Part shown: positions 14,218 to 22,066 of the stretch, in pieces
How positions within the stretch are numbered: the stretch's first letter is position 1
Layout: each line of letters starts with the position of its first letter
Assembly (NCBI GenBank): GCA_945886995.1
Contig: CAMCZJ010000020.1
Location: forward strand, 1-22,066
Direction: 5' to 3'
Origin: Asaia bogorensis
GTDB taxonomy: Bacteria > Pseudomonadota > Alphaproteobacteria > Acetobacterales > Acetobacteraceae
DNA: 22,066 bases
Translations under genes and position numbers: made by a program
Notes under the pieces: generated by a model
Databases searched by the model: none
Seen by the model: only the letters and a program-made list of their open reading frames with translations
Told to the model about the DNA's origin: nothing

Positions 14218-15450
14218 TCAACGCATCGGGCGCATATATTCCATGGACATTTCAGATGGGTTCAGAATGCCCATCATCGCCATGTTGCGATCAATTTCTT
14301 CAGACAGCAGGCCAATCGCGTGCTTCACGCCTTCCTCACCTGCCACCGCCGCCGCTGAAAGCATCGGGCGGCCAACGAACACGAAGGAAGCACCAAGCGC
14401 CAGCGCCTTCAGCACATCACTGCCGCGGCGGATGCCGCCATCATACATCACCGTCATGCCGCCGGCATCGCGGGCGATTTCAGCGAGGCTGCGCAGGCCG
14501 GAAATCGTGCCATCCAATTGCCGCCCGCCATGGTTGGACACCATAATGCCATCCGCCCCCGCATCCCGGCACATGCGCGCATCTTCGGGGGAGATGATGC
14601 CCTTCACCACCAGCTTGCCTTTCCAGCGCCGGCGGATCAGTTCCAGATGCTCCCACGCCAGACCATCACGCGCGCCGAAGGCACGCATCAAGGTGCTGGA
14701 GACAATGGGCGGCCCACGGCCCGCATCCATATTCTCAAAATGCGGCATGCCGTGCTTCAGCATGGTCTTGAAGAAAGTATTCAGCACCCAACCCGGATGG
14801 GTAATGCCATCCCACAGCAATTGCGGCGTGGGCTTGAGTGGAATGGAATAGCCATTGCGCACATTGTTTTCGCGGTTGGACGAAACCTGCACATCCACCG
14901 TCAGCACAAAGGTCTTGAAGCCGGCCGCCGCCACGCGGTCCACCAGCGGTTCAATACGCTCAGCCTCACCGGGCAGATAGGCCTGATACCAGGCATCCGG
15001 ATTGGCCTTGGCCACATCTTCCAGCGGGATCAGCGAAGATGCGCTCATGATCATGGGCACATTGCGCGCGCGGGCCGCTTGCGTCAGCACCAGGTCACCG
15101 CGATAGGCAACCAGCGCGGAAGCCCCCATGGGTGGCAGGCCGAAGGGCGCATCATATTCCTGGCCGAATAGCGTGGTCTTCAGATTGCGCCCGCGTGTGT
15201 CGCGCAGCACGCGCGGCACAAAGCCCCATTCGGCGAAGGCATCGCGATTGTCACGCAATGACGCATCATTTTCCACCGCGCCGGAGACAAAGCCGCCAAT
15301 GCTGCGCGGCAGATAGCGCGCGGCTGCCGCTTCAAAATCCGGCAGGCTGAGGTAGCGGCGCACGGAAGCGGGCGGCGGCGGCGGGCGCTTCTGGCTGAGG
15401 TTTTGCGGGGCGGTGGGCGCCTGGGCCCATTCGGGCGAATTCGCCGTCAT
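14218..15450 (-). CDS. FMN-dependent alpha-hydroxy-acid oxidase/dehydrogenase (LldD/glycolate-oxidase family)
   Basis: This 410-residue flavoprotein should oxidise an L-2-hydroxy acid such as lactate, glycolate or mandelate to the 2-oxo acid. The FMN barrel is complete: PMGASALVAYRGD (107-119), WYQAYLPGE with Tyr158, TVDVQVSSNRENNVRNGY (184-201), Lys283 in VVKGI, catalytic His307 in SNHGGRQLDG, and phosphate-binding DGGIRRGSDVLKALALGA (337-354). The N-terminus has an extra proline-rich stretch (RPPPPPAS, about 22-29) before the usual beginning. The segment SIGGFVSGA (50-58) appears to have Phe where many relatives have an active-site Tyr. AAGGAA lies upstream of ATG 15450. Membrane association, as in LldD, is possible but no helix is seen. 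The substrate is not determined. Confidence 0.92.
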   Translation of the reverse strand: MTANSPEWAQAPTAPQNLSQKRPPPPPASVRRYLSLPDFEAAAARYLPRSIGGFVSGAVENDASLRDNRDAFAEWGFVPRVLRDTRGRNLKTTLFGQEYDAPFGLPPMGASALVAYRGDLVLTQAARARNVPMIMSASSLIPLEDVAKANPDAWYQAYLPGEAERIEPLVDRVAAAGFKTFVLTVDVQVSSNRENNVRNGYSIPLKPTPQLLWDGITHPGWVLNTFFKTMLKHGMPHFENMDAGRGPPIVSSTLMRAFGARDGLAWEHLELIRRRWKGKLVVKGIISPEDARMCRDAGADGIMVSNHGGRQLDGTISGLRSLAEIARDAGGMTVMYDGGIRRGSDVLKALALGASFVFVGRPMLSAAAVAGEEGVKHAIGLLSEEIDRNMAMMGILNPSEMSMEYMRPMR

Positions 15451-15530
15451 CGAAATTTCCTTGGGCTGACATCTGTCTCGGGCCAGTTATCGCGCGGAAT
15501 CGCGTGGCAGGCCAGCCCAGGACGGTGATT

Positions 15531-16376
15531 TCAGGGCCAAAGCGGGCGGATCACATGCTCATAAAGCGTGAAGGCCACCTCAATCCCCACCAGCACGACC
15601 ACCGCCGCTTCCAGCCCAAGTGCCCGCCTTGCTTGCAGCAGGGAAAGCAGCGTCTGGATGGTATCGCCGATCCAAGCAAGCTTGCGTTCCAGGGCCGCGC
15701 CCCTCTCGCTGAGCTCATATTCATCCGCCAAGCGGGCATGGAGCCGTTCCAATTCCGGATGGTCCCAAAGCACTTCGGGCTTATCGGCGGCCTCTACCCG
15801 CGCAAGATTACGGCTATGGGCGGAAAGCGCATGGCCGATCTGCCGATGCAAAGCGCGAGAGGAAAAGCGCAGCCTGCCTGCCGCCCGCAGATCAGCCACG
15901 GCGGGTTCCAGCCGGTCCAAAGCCCCGGCGATACGGGCTTCCTGCTGGGCGAGGGCCGCACTTTTCGCCAGCGCATCCGCCACCACGGCCAGGCGTTCAG
16001 GCGCTGCATCGCAAAGCTGGATGACGCCTTCGGTATCAACACCGTCGCGTTCAGCACCAAGGGTGATCAGCGCGACCTCCTCGGCCAGGCTATCGGCGGG
16101 GTTGGTAATGCGCGGGGCAAGCGCTGCAAGCAAAGCGGCTTCATCAGTGGGATCAGCGCCAAACATCACCACAGCGCCCCAGCGGAAGGCGAAGGCGGTG
16201 ATCGGCGCGGGGACCGCGATAGGCACGGGGTCCGCGAGCGCGGTGCCGCCGGGGCCAAGCCCGCGATGGTCAAGCCTTTCGCCCAGGATCACGGCGCGGG
16301 CGCGTAAATGGGACCCTGGCGCCGGGTTGGCCTGTCTCAGGCCGGGTGTTTCGATGGCGCGCGGCGTTTGCTGCAT
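15531..16376 (-). CDS. RMD1/Sif2 (DUF155) family protein
   Basis: This 281-residue protein matches the RMD1 family, best known from mitochondrial RMND1/Rmd1, whose molecular function in bacteria is unclear. The family hallmark FAFRWGAVVMFGADPTDEAALL is at about 62-83. After it come an acidic EEV segment, a long helical stretch (about 130-250, probably partly coiled coil) with ALSAHSRNLARVE and LWDHPELERLHARLADEYELSERGAALERKLAWIGDTIQ, and one C-terminal transmembrane helix at about 250-272. It should therefore be tail-anchored with its bulk on the cytoplasmic side. The hydroxy-acid oxidase gene starts 80 nt downstream on the same strand and may be cotranscribed. Just upstream is a hairpin with a T-run. 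Confidence 0.82.
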   Translation of the reverse strand: MQQTPRAIETPGLRQANPAPGSHLRARAVILGERLDHRGLGPGGTALADPVPIAVPAPITAFAFRWGAVVMFGADPTDEAALLAALAPRITNPADSLAEEVALITLGAERDGVDTEGVIQLCDAAPERLAVVADALAKSAALAQQEARIAGALDRLEPAVADLRAAGRLRFSSRALHRQIGHALSAHSRNLARVEAADKPEVLWDHPELERLHARLADEYELSERGAALERKLAWIGDTIQTLLSLLQARRALGLEAAVVVLVGIEVAFTLYEHVIRPLWP

Positions 16377-16413
16377 AGCGTAAGCTTAGCGCAGATCGCC
16401 GCGCGATGGGATT

Positions 16414-16450
16414 AAAACGCCATGACGATCAGATACTTGGCGTTTTTTTT
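16414..16450. terminator. Hairpin with flanking A/T runs, likely terminator
   Basis: AAAACGCCA (16414-16422) pairs with TGGCGTTTT (16438-16446) around a 15-nt loop; eight T follow GGCG on the plus strand (16443-16450). It could end minus-strand transcription from the PhoX gene (stop at 16608), although only four T follow on that strand. The better T-run is on the plus strand, where no upstream gene is known. Confidence 0.45.
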
Positions 16451-16490
16451 CAAGCCAAGTGGAATCGCTTGGCGGTTTGGAAGATACTCT
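16449..16490. repeat. Dispersed palindromic repeat, copy 2
   Basis: TTCAAGCCAAGTG (16449-16461) is identical to copy 1 at 6927-6939. The core CCAAGTGGAATCGCTTGG (16455-16472) is an imperfect palindrome with GCTTGG conserved and a tail ending ATACTCTA, against CATGCTCTA in copy 1. A further 8-bp inverted pair, GGAATCGC (16461-16468) and GCGATTCC (16497-16504), extends the foldback structure. It lies in the gap between the PhoX and RMD1 genes. The rest of that gap (16505-16607) shows no gene. Confidence 0.55.
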
Positions 16491-16607
16491 AGTGGTGCGA
16501 TTCCTGCTGGCCTTTCCTGTCGGCAAAATCCCGCAGCGCACCGCTAGCACCATGTTTGGTGGGCCGATTCACGCCGCTATCGGGAACCGACAGCAGCGAT
16601 CGGACCA

Positions 16608-18578
16608 CTACCCCCCAATCTCCCCGCCATCCTTTTTCACAATGGCAATCACGGCAGGCCGCGGCGGCACACCTTCGGCGAAATCCGGCCAGCGCGTGGA
16701 GGGCCGTTCAAAGGTGGAACCCGAATCCTCACCCGGATGCTGGATCGCCAAGAAGATCGTCTTGTTATCTGGCGTGAAGCAGGGGCCGCAAACCTCGGCC
16801 CCCGTCGGCGCCTGATAGAAAAGCCGCGTCAGCGCGCGGCCATGGCCAGAGGTATCTGCGCCGTAGAGCCCATCCGCAACACCCGCGGCGGAAGGTGCGC
16901 CATCGGTTGCGATCCAGATGCGCCCCTTGCTGTCGAAGGCGCAATTATCGGGGCAGGAAAGCCAGCCACGATCTGATGTCGCGCGATGATAACGCGTGCC
17001 CGCATCAATCCCCGGCGCGCCCGCCATCAGGAAAAGCCCCCAGCGCATTTCACGCGCGGCGTGATCAACCTGCGGCGTGCCGGCGCCAGGCGGGATGATT
17101 TCCACCACATGGCCATGCTGATTATTCGCACGCGGATTGGCGGCATTGAGCTGATCCGCGCGGCGATTGCTGTTATTCGTCAGCAGCACATAAACGCGGC
17201 CGGTGACGGGGTTGGGTTCCACATCCTCAGGCCGGTCCATGGGTGTCGCGCCCAACAGGCTTGCGGCCTGGCGCGTATGGATCAGCACATCGGCTTGGGA
17301 TTGGAAGCCATTGGCCGGCGTCAGCGGCCCCTGGCCCTGCACCAGATCAAGCCATTCCACCTTGCCATCATCATGGAATTTGGCGACCGAAAGCACACCT
17401 TCATCCAGCAGATCCCGATTGGCGGCGCGATCAGTGGGGTTCCAGGGCCGCGCGGTGACGAAGCGATAGACGAAATCAAACCGCTCATCATCGCCCATAT
17501 AGATCACCACGCGGCCATCAGCGTTGATGGCGTGATGACAGCCTTCATGCTTGAAGCGGCCAAGGGCCGTGCGCTTCACCGGCACCGCATTCGGATCATA
17601 GGGATCGAATTCGACAATCCAGCCGAAGCGGAAGGCCTCATTCGGTTCTTTTTCGACATTGAAACGATCAATGTGCCTCGGCCAGGAATAGGAGGCCTCA
17701 TTACGGATGCCGTAGCGGCGGAAGCTTTCGGCATGCGGCGTCTTCGCGATATCGCCACCGAAATAGAGGTTGAAGTTTTCTTCCGCCGTCGTCACCGTGC
17801 CCCAGGGCGTATTCCCGCCAGCGCAATTATTCAGCGTGCCGAGCACTTGCCGCCCGGTGGGGTCGGCCTTGGTCTTCAGCAGATCATGCCCGGCGGCGGG
17901 GCCGGAAATCCGCATCGGGGTCGCGGCGGTGATGCGGCGATTGAAGCGGCTTTCCTTGGCATAGCCCCAGCGGCCATTTTCCTTGCGGATTTCCACCACT
18001 GCAAGTCCATGGGCCATGATCTCGGCCTCGGCCTGTTCGGCATTGACCCGCTGGCGAGAAGCGCTGCCGCTGCCAAGCCCGCCCCACATCAGGCCGGGAT
18101 TGGTGTATTCGTGGTTGACCACCAAAAGCCCATGATCGCTGCCCTTGCTGCCCAGCGGCAGGGGCAAGAAATCGAGGTAGTCGTTGTTATAGCCGAATTG
18201 CGCGGCCTGCGCGGCGGGCGTGGTCTTGCCGGCTTCGAAAGCGGGCGCGCCCGGCAATATGGGATCACCCCAGCGGATGATGGTTTGCACCTCATAGCCA
18301 TCCGCCACGGAATCACGCTGCGCCAGGGCGCGCGCCGGTTCGCTGAAGGTCAGGCTGGAAGGGCCACCGGAGAGCGGCACTGCTGTTTGCGTCTTCGCCT
18401 CACCCGCGAGGCCCACCGAGAGCGCGGTGAGCGTGGCGGCGGAACCCAACAGGCCGCGCCTTCCATAGCGAGCTTCGATGATCTCGGCGATCGGGGTTTT
18501 GGGGTCGGGGTTGCTGCCGATGTTTTCAATTTCGTCGAAGGCTTCGAAATCATTGGCTTGGGGGGTAATGCGCGCCAT
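16608..18578 (-). CDS. PhoX-family alkaline phosphatase-like protein (DUF839), Tat-exported
   Basis: This 656-residue, probably periplasmic protein belongs to the PhoX family of metal-dependent phosphatases. The N-terminus has the family's pre-signal segment (IENIGSNPDPKTPIAEII), then a twin-arginine motif YGRRGLLGS (R40, R41) and a hydrophobic stretch. Conserved blocks follow in order: VVNHEYTNPGLMW (N155, H156, E157), GNTPWGTVTTAEENF (E266, E267), KRTALGRFKHEGCHHA (H344, E345, H348), YMGDDERFDFVYRFV, MDRPEDVE (E451), PDNCAFD (543-549) and AIQHPGED (H614). The charged positions expected for metal and phosphate binding are thus retained. GGGAGAG precedes ATG 18578. A shortened paralogue lies directly upstream on the same strand. 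No Pho box was recognised. Confidence 0.9.
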   Translation of the reverse strand: MARITPQANDFEAFDEIENIGSNPDPKTPIAEIIEARYGRRGLLGSAATLTALSVGLAGEAKTQTAVPLSGGPSSLTFSEPARALAQRDSVADGYEVQTIIRWGDPILPGAPAFEAGKTTPAAQAAQFGYNNDYLDFLPLPLGSKGSDHGLLVVNHEYTNPGLMWGGLGSGSASRQRVNAEQAEAEIMAHGLAVVEIRKENGRWGYAKESRFNRRITAATPMRISGPAAGHDLLKTKADPTGRQVLGTLNNCAGGNTPWGTVTTAEENFNLYFGGDIAKTPHAESFRRYGIRNEASYSWPRHIDRFNVEKEPNEAFRFGWIVEFDPYDPNAVPVKRTALGRFKHEGCHHAINADGRVVIYMGDDERFDFVYRFVTARPWNPTDRAANRDLLDEGVLSVAKFHDDGKVEWLDLVQGQGPLTPANGFQSQADVLIHTRQAASLLGATPMDRPEDVEPNPVTGRVYVLLTNNSNRRADQLNAANPRANNQHGHVVEIIPPGAGTPQVDHAAREMRWGLFLMAGAPGIDAGTRYHRATSDRGWLSCPDNCAFDSKGRIWIATDGAPSAAGVADGLYGADTSGHGRALTRLFYQAPTGAEVCGPCFTPDNKTIFLAIQHPGEDSGSTFERPSTRWPDFAEGVPPRPAVIAIVKKDGGEIGG

Positions 18579-18680
18579 TTTTTCTCTCCCGTTCCGGCTG
18601 GGTTTGTGATGTGCAAAGGTTTAGGAGGGCAGCACCGCAGCAGAAAGCGGTGAATTGTGAAGTTTTGGCGAAACCACGCC

Positions 18681-20153
18681 TTATCCGCCTTGGCTCAACG
18701 CCACCACACCACCACGCGGCGGCTCCCCTTCGCGGAAATGCGGCCAACGGCTGCGCGGGGTGGCGAATTGTGCGCCCATCCCGGCGCCGGGATGCGCCAC
18801 GCCAGCCACCCAGGTCGCGGCACCCGGCACCACGGCAACACCGCCCAAAGCGGCGCCAAGGGGCGTGATATAGGCAAGGCTTGGCTGTCCACGCGCCGGG
18901 CCTTCCACCGGCAGGGTATAAAGCGCATCGGGCAACGGGCTATCCTGCGCGGTCTGCGCCGTGCCCAGCAGCAGATTGCCCTGGCCATCCAGACAAATGC
19001 TTGAAGGCGACACTGGCCAGGCGGGGACCGTTACGGGCTCTCGCCCCGGGCGCGGGCGCGGCGGCAGGCGGCCTTCGATCAGGCTTTCGACAATGGCGGT
19101 ATCGGCCGCAGGGTTGCGCGCCGCGAACAGGATTTCCACCACTGCGCCCGCCGGGTTGCGTGCGCTTTCCCGAAGCGCAAGGCACATCCGCGCGCCATTC
19201 GGGTCCAGCGCCAATGCCATGGGACGCCCGAGGCTATTGGCGCCCCGCGCCACCGCCGCGCCGTAAGGTTCCGCATCGGGTGGCAGCGCAATCCAGCGTA
19301 AGCTCCCCGCTTCAAACCGCGCGGCGTAAAGCGCGCCTTGGTCGAGCGCATTCGGTTCCGCTGCCGGCGCATCGGAGACGAAGCGCCACAACAAGCCACC
19401 TTCCCGCCCATCCGCCAGGAAAACCACGGCGCGGCCATCGGCTGCTTGTGCTGCCGCCACATCACGCGCGCCAAGCCCACCAAGGGCTGTGCGCTTCACC
19501 GGGACGGATTGTGGTTCAAACGGATCAAGTTCCACCACATGGCCCGTCTGTGCTGCTTCCACACCGGGCAGGCGCCGCGCCCAGGCTCCGCCTTCGCCTT
19601 CACTCAGCAGCAGGCTGCCCCAAGGTGTTGCGCAGCCGCCTGTTACCCCAAAAACGCCGCGCGCCGGCCCACCTGCGCCGCCCATGCGGCAGAACGTGCG
19701 TGCATGCAGGCGGCGCATCTGAAAACCGCCTTCTGTCACCATCCAGACACCGCCGCGGCGCTGGATGTTGATCAGGCTCGCCCCCTGCATGGCGCCGGCA
19801 ATTTCTGGCCGGTCCCGCCCATCGGGGAAGGCCATGGCGGGGTCCAGCGTCGGGTGCCCCACCGTAAGCACGGCGCGCGGGATGCCATCCTCAACACGTG
19901 GGGACGCCATCGCCGTCACCACGCGCGTATCCCAGCCGAATTGTCCTTCAGCCGCGGCAAGATTGGGCGAAAGCGGCGCGAAGCCGGGCGCGTCATAGGC
20001 AACGCGATCACCCCATTGGATCAGCAAATCGCGCTTGATGCCCGCGCTTGGCGCATCATCCAGGCGCTGCGCGATACCGGGTGCGCCCTGCGCCAAGGCA
20101 TGCGCGGCAGGGAAGGCAGCCGCACCCGCCAATAGGGCGCGGCGGCGGATCAC
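18681..20153 (-). CDS. Degenerate PhoX-like (DUF839) protein, signal peptide, GTG start
   Basis: This 490-residue exported protein is a shortened relative of the PhoX protein next to it. Matching blocks are IQWGD, GCATPWGSLLLSEGEG (173-188), VELDPFEPQSVPVKRTALGG (206-225), DPNGARMCLALRES and SRWPHFREGEPPRGGVVAL (468-485). Most charged positions of the intact paralogue are changed: NHE reads GHP (99-101), the HE-H set reads AR-A (229-233), the Glu of DRPE is Met312, PDN is PSS, and HPGE is HPGA. The N-terminus IRRRALLAGAAAFPAAHALA is a signal peptide of possible Tat type. The start is GTG 20153, since GTGA overlaps the oxidoreductase stop. Phosphatase activity is doubtful; a structural or partner role for the coupled molybdoenzyme is an inference. 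Confidence 0.82.
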   Translation of the reverse strand: MIRRRALLAGAAAFPAAHALAQGAPGIAQRLDDAPSAGIKRDLLIQWGDRVAYDAPGFAPLSPNLAAAEGQFGWDTRVVTAMASPRVEDGIPRAVLTVGHPTLDPAMAFPDGRDRPEIAGAMQGASLINIQRRGGVWMVTEGGFQMRRLHARTFCRMGGAGGPARGVFGVTGGCATPWGSLLLSEGEGGAWARRLPGVEAAQTGHVVELDPFEPQSVPVKRTALGGLGARDVAAAQAADGRAVVFLADGREGGLLWRFVSDAPAAEPNALDQGALYAARFEAGSLRWIALPPDAEPYGAAVARGANSLGRPMALALDPNGARMCLALRESARNPAGAVVEILFAARNPAADTAIVESLIEGRLPPRPRPGREPVTVPAWPVSPSSICLDGQGNLLLGTAQTAQDSPLPDALYTLPVEGPARGQPSLAYITPLGAALGGVAVVPGAATWVAGVAHPGAGMGAQFATPRSRWPHFREGEPPRGGVVALSQGG

Positions 20154-22066
20154 GGCGCTTCCTCGATCACCGGCGGCAGATGCACGCGCACGGGCGGCAG
20201 CGGCGCGGTCCATTTCTCAACCTCAATCAGGCAGGATTGCGCCGATGGGCCTTGGCCGAGCTTGGAGGTGCCCACATCCGCCGTCAGCACATTCGGATTG
20301 CCATGCACGCACATGCTGCCAGGCACGCCTGGTTCAAGCGGGTCATACCAAGCGCCGGTCGCCATCATGGCGACACCGCGCATCAGCCCCGGATCAAGCC
20401 GCAAGCCACCAAGGCAAGCACCGCGATCATTAAACACGCGCACAATATCGCCATCCTTCAAGCCACGCGCGGCAGCGTCTTCCGGATTGAGCATGATGGG
20501 CTCGCGCCCCGCGATCTTGTTCGCGGCTGAAACGCGCCCCGTATCCAATTGCCCATGCAGCCGCGTGGCCGGTTGGAATGACAGAAGATGCAGTTTGTGG
20601 CGCTTGGCTTCCTCAGCCCCCAACCATTCGCGCGGTGCGATCCAAACCGGATGGCCCGGTGCGTCATCATAACCGAAGCTCGCGATGGTTTCGCTAAACA
20701 GTTCCACCTTGCCGGAAGGTGTATCGAGCGGGTTTTCTTCGGGATCAGCGGCGAAATCGGCGAATTGGGTGTATTCATCACCGCGCACGGGGGGATCGGC
20801 CTCCCACCAGCCCTTTGCCCAAAACGCATCGAAATCCGGCGTTTCCTGGCCCATGCGCGCGCAATGGCGGCGCCAGCTTTCGAACAAATGCCGCAGCCAG
20901 GCTTCTTCATTGCGCTGTTCGGTGAAGCGTTCGCGGTAGCCCAATTCTTCCGCGATATCGGCCAGCATATCATGGTCATTCCGCGCCTGACCCACGGGTT
21001 CGATTGCCTTGTGCATGGCGCGCAGGAAACGATCTCGCCCGCTGCTGGCGATATCATTGCGTTCCAGCGTGGTGGTGGCGGGCAGCACGATATCCGCGTG
21101 GCGCGCGAGTGATGTCCACCAAGGTTCCTGCACAATGATGGTCTCGGCCTGCGCCCAGGCGCGCAGCATGCGGTTCAGATCCTGATGGTGATGGAAGGGA
21201 TTGCCGCCGGCCCACCAGATGATGCGCGTATCGGGGAATTGCAGCACGCGGCCATTGAAGTGATGCTCGCCGCCGGGGTTTTCCAGCATTTCCGTGATGC
21301 GCGCGACGGGGATGAAAAACCCGGTGGGGTTGGGTGTCGCCGGCATGGCGAAGCTTGGCACGTCGCGCCTCGGCTGGCCCATGCCATTCACGCTGCCATA
21401 ACCGAAAGCCACACCTTGGCCCGGCTTGCCGATCAAGCCCAGCATGGCGGCCAGCGCGGTCAGCATCCAATAGGGTTGCTCACCATAATCCGCGCGCTGC
21501 AAGGACCAGGTGGCGGTCAGCATCGCCGGCTGTGTGGCGATTTCGGCGGTGAGTTTGCGGATGGTCTCGGCCGGGATGGTGGTGATGGGCGCGGCCCATT
21601 CCGGGGTTTTTGCCACGCCATCACTCTCACCCAGGATATAGGCGCGAAGCTTGTCCCAGCCGACGCAATGGGTCGCGAGGAAATTCTTATCCTCCCACCC
21701 GCGCGCCAGTATTTCATGGCCCATCGCGAGCAGCAGCGCGGTATCCGTGCCGGGGCGGATCGGGGTCCATTCCGCGCCGGCCCAATCCGGCACATCCGCC
21801 CGCGCGGGGGAGATTTGCAGAAAGCGCAGCCCGGCTTCAGCAGCGGCGCGCAAATTCATCTCATTGCTATGCTGGCCCGCGCCGCCGGAGGTGACATAGC
21901 CATTCCTGATCGGCAGCCCACCCAGGCAGAGCATGACCTTGGAATAGCGCGTAATCGCCGCCCAATCCGTGACCTTGCCCAAAAGCACTTCATTGGTGCC
22001 CAGAATATGCGGCAGCAGCGCCTGCGCCGCCGCATAGGAATAGGCATTCACCTGCCCCGTATAGCC
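20150..22066 (-). CDS. Molybdopterin oxidoreductase, BisC/TorZ/DMSO-reductase type (5' end outside window)
   Basis: This is a Mo-bis-MGD enzyme that reduces (or oxidises) an S- or N-oxide-type substrate. The visible 638 residues are open to the right edge, where the frame reads GYTGQVNAYSYAAAQALLPH, matching the region about 150-180 residues into BisC/TorZ. The N-terminal cofactor-binding part, including the expected Ser ligand of Mo, lies outside. Family landmarks include QISPARADVPDWAGAEWTPI, RPGTDTALLLAMGHEIL, TWSLQRADYGEQPYWML, IIWWAGGNPFHHHQDLNRML, HADIVLPATTTLERNDI, TPSGKVELFSE, LSFQPATRLHGQLD, and the late GAWYDPLEP and HGNPNVLTADVGTSKLGQGP of the C-terminal MGD-binding domain. It ends by GTGA overlap with the PhoX-like gene. 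The physiological substrate and the electron donor are not visible. Confidence 0.92.
   Translation of the reverse strand, partial: GYTGQVNAYSYAAAQALLPHILGTNEVLLGKVTDWAAITRYSKVMLCLGGLPIRNGYVTSGGAGQHSNEMNLRAAAEAGLRFLQISPARADVPDWAGAEWTPIRPGTDTALLLAMGHEILARGWEDKNFLATHCVGWDKLRAYILGESDGVAKTPEWAAPITTIPAETIRKLTAEIATQPAMLTATWSLQRADYGEQPYWMLTALAAMLGLIGKPGQGVAFGYGSVNGMGQPRRDVPSFAMPATPNPTGFFIPVARITEMLENPGGEHHFNGRVLQFPDTRIIWWAGGNPFHHHQDLNRMLRAWAQAETIIVQEPWWTSLARHADIVLPATTTLERNDIASSGRDRFLRAMHKAIEPVGQARNDHDMLADIAEELGYRERFTEQRNEEAWLRHLFESWRRHCARMGQETPDFDAFWAKGWWEADPPVRGDEYTQFADFAADPEENPLDTPSGKVELFSETIASFGYDDAPGHPVWIAPREWLGAEEAKRHKLHLLSFQPATRLHGQLDTGRVSAANKIAGREPIMLNPEDAAARGLKDGDIVRVFNDRGACLGGLRLDPGLMRGVAMMATGAWYDPLEPGVPGSMCVHGNPNVLTADVGTSKLGQGPSAQSCLIEVEKWTAPLPPVRVHLPPVIEEAP

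Noticed and set aside
16986..18653. Long plus-strand open frame (555 codons) opposite the PhoX gene
   Set aside because: It is antisense to a PhoX gene with all family blocks in order. The translated product is repetitive in His, Ile and Arg with no family signal; it is a shadow of codon bias.
18579..18680. Pho box upstream of the PhoX gene
   Set aside because: The spacer has some CACAATTCACC-like repeats but nothing close to two CTGTCAT halves at the right spacing.

Overview
The window looks like chromosomal DNA of a high-G+C alphaproteobacterium, most likely Rhodospirillales and perhaps Acetobacteraceae (Roseomonas-like). The grounds are codon use, an imuA-imuB-dnaE2 mutagenesis operon behind an alphaproteobacterial LexA box (GTTC-N7-GTTC), a pcm-like gene upstream of tolC, and the general gene content. 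The taxon is an inference; there is no rRNA here to confirm it.

Layout, left to right. (1) 1-1808, minus strand: a protein-L-isoaspartate O-methyltransferase-like gene followed by tolC, which runs off the left edge. (2) 1912-2133, plus strand: tRNA-Cys(GCA) and tRNA-Asn(GTT), each with a plausible sigma70-type promoter. (3) 2340-6117, plus strand: a four-gene ABC importer operon (ATPase, Tat-type binding protein, two permeases) of the polyamine/Fe3+ class, lower in G+C than its surroundings. Its first gene appears to start at CTG. (4) 6268-6726, minus strand: a small four-helix membrane protein of unknown function. (5) 6963-12408, minus strand: the imuA-imuB-dnaE2 cassette, translationally coupled by two ATGA overlaps, with the LexA box 21 nt upstream of imuA. 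(6) 12580-14162, plus strand: a 64-residue AtzG/GatC-like small protein coupled by ATGA to an amidase-signature hydrolase. (7) 14218-16376, minus strand: an FMN-dependent alpha-hydroxy-acid oxidase/dehydrogenase and an RMD1/DUF155-family protein, facing the amidase across a strong shared terminator. (8) 16608-22066, minus strand: a full-length PhoX-family phosphatase, a degenerate PhoX paralogue, and a BisC/TorZ-like molybdopterin oxidoreductase that runs off the right edge. The degenerate paralogue is coupled to the oxidoreductase by a GTGA overlap.

How the genes work together. The importer is self-contained. The Imu proteins form the damage-inducible translesion mutasome. The small protein and amidase probably form one enzyme. 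The right end is the least conventional part: a molybdoenzyme tightly coupled to a PhoX-like protein that has lost most of the acidic and histidine positions conserved in the intact PhoX beside it. Two copies of a short palindromic dispersed repeat lie at 6927-6965 and 16449-16490; the first supplies the dnaE2 stop codon. I saw no CRISPR array, insertion sequence, rRNA or integrase. Nothing here amounts to a clearly new system. The best leads are the PhoX-like/molybdoenzyme pair, the CTG start and the dispersed repeat.
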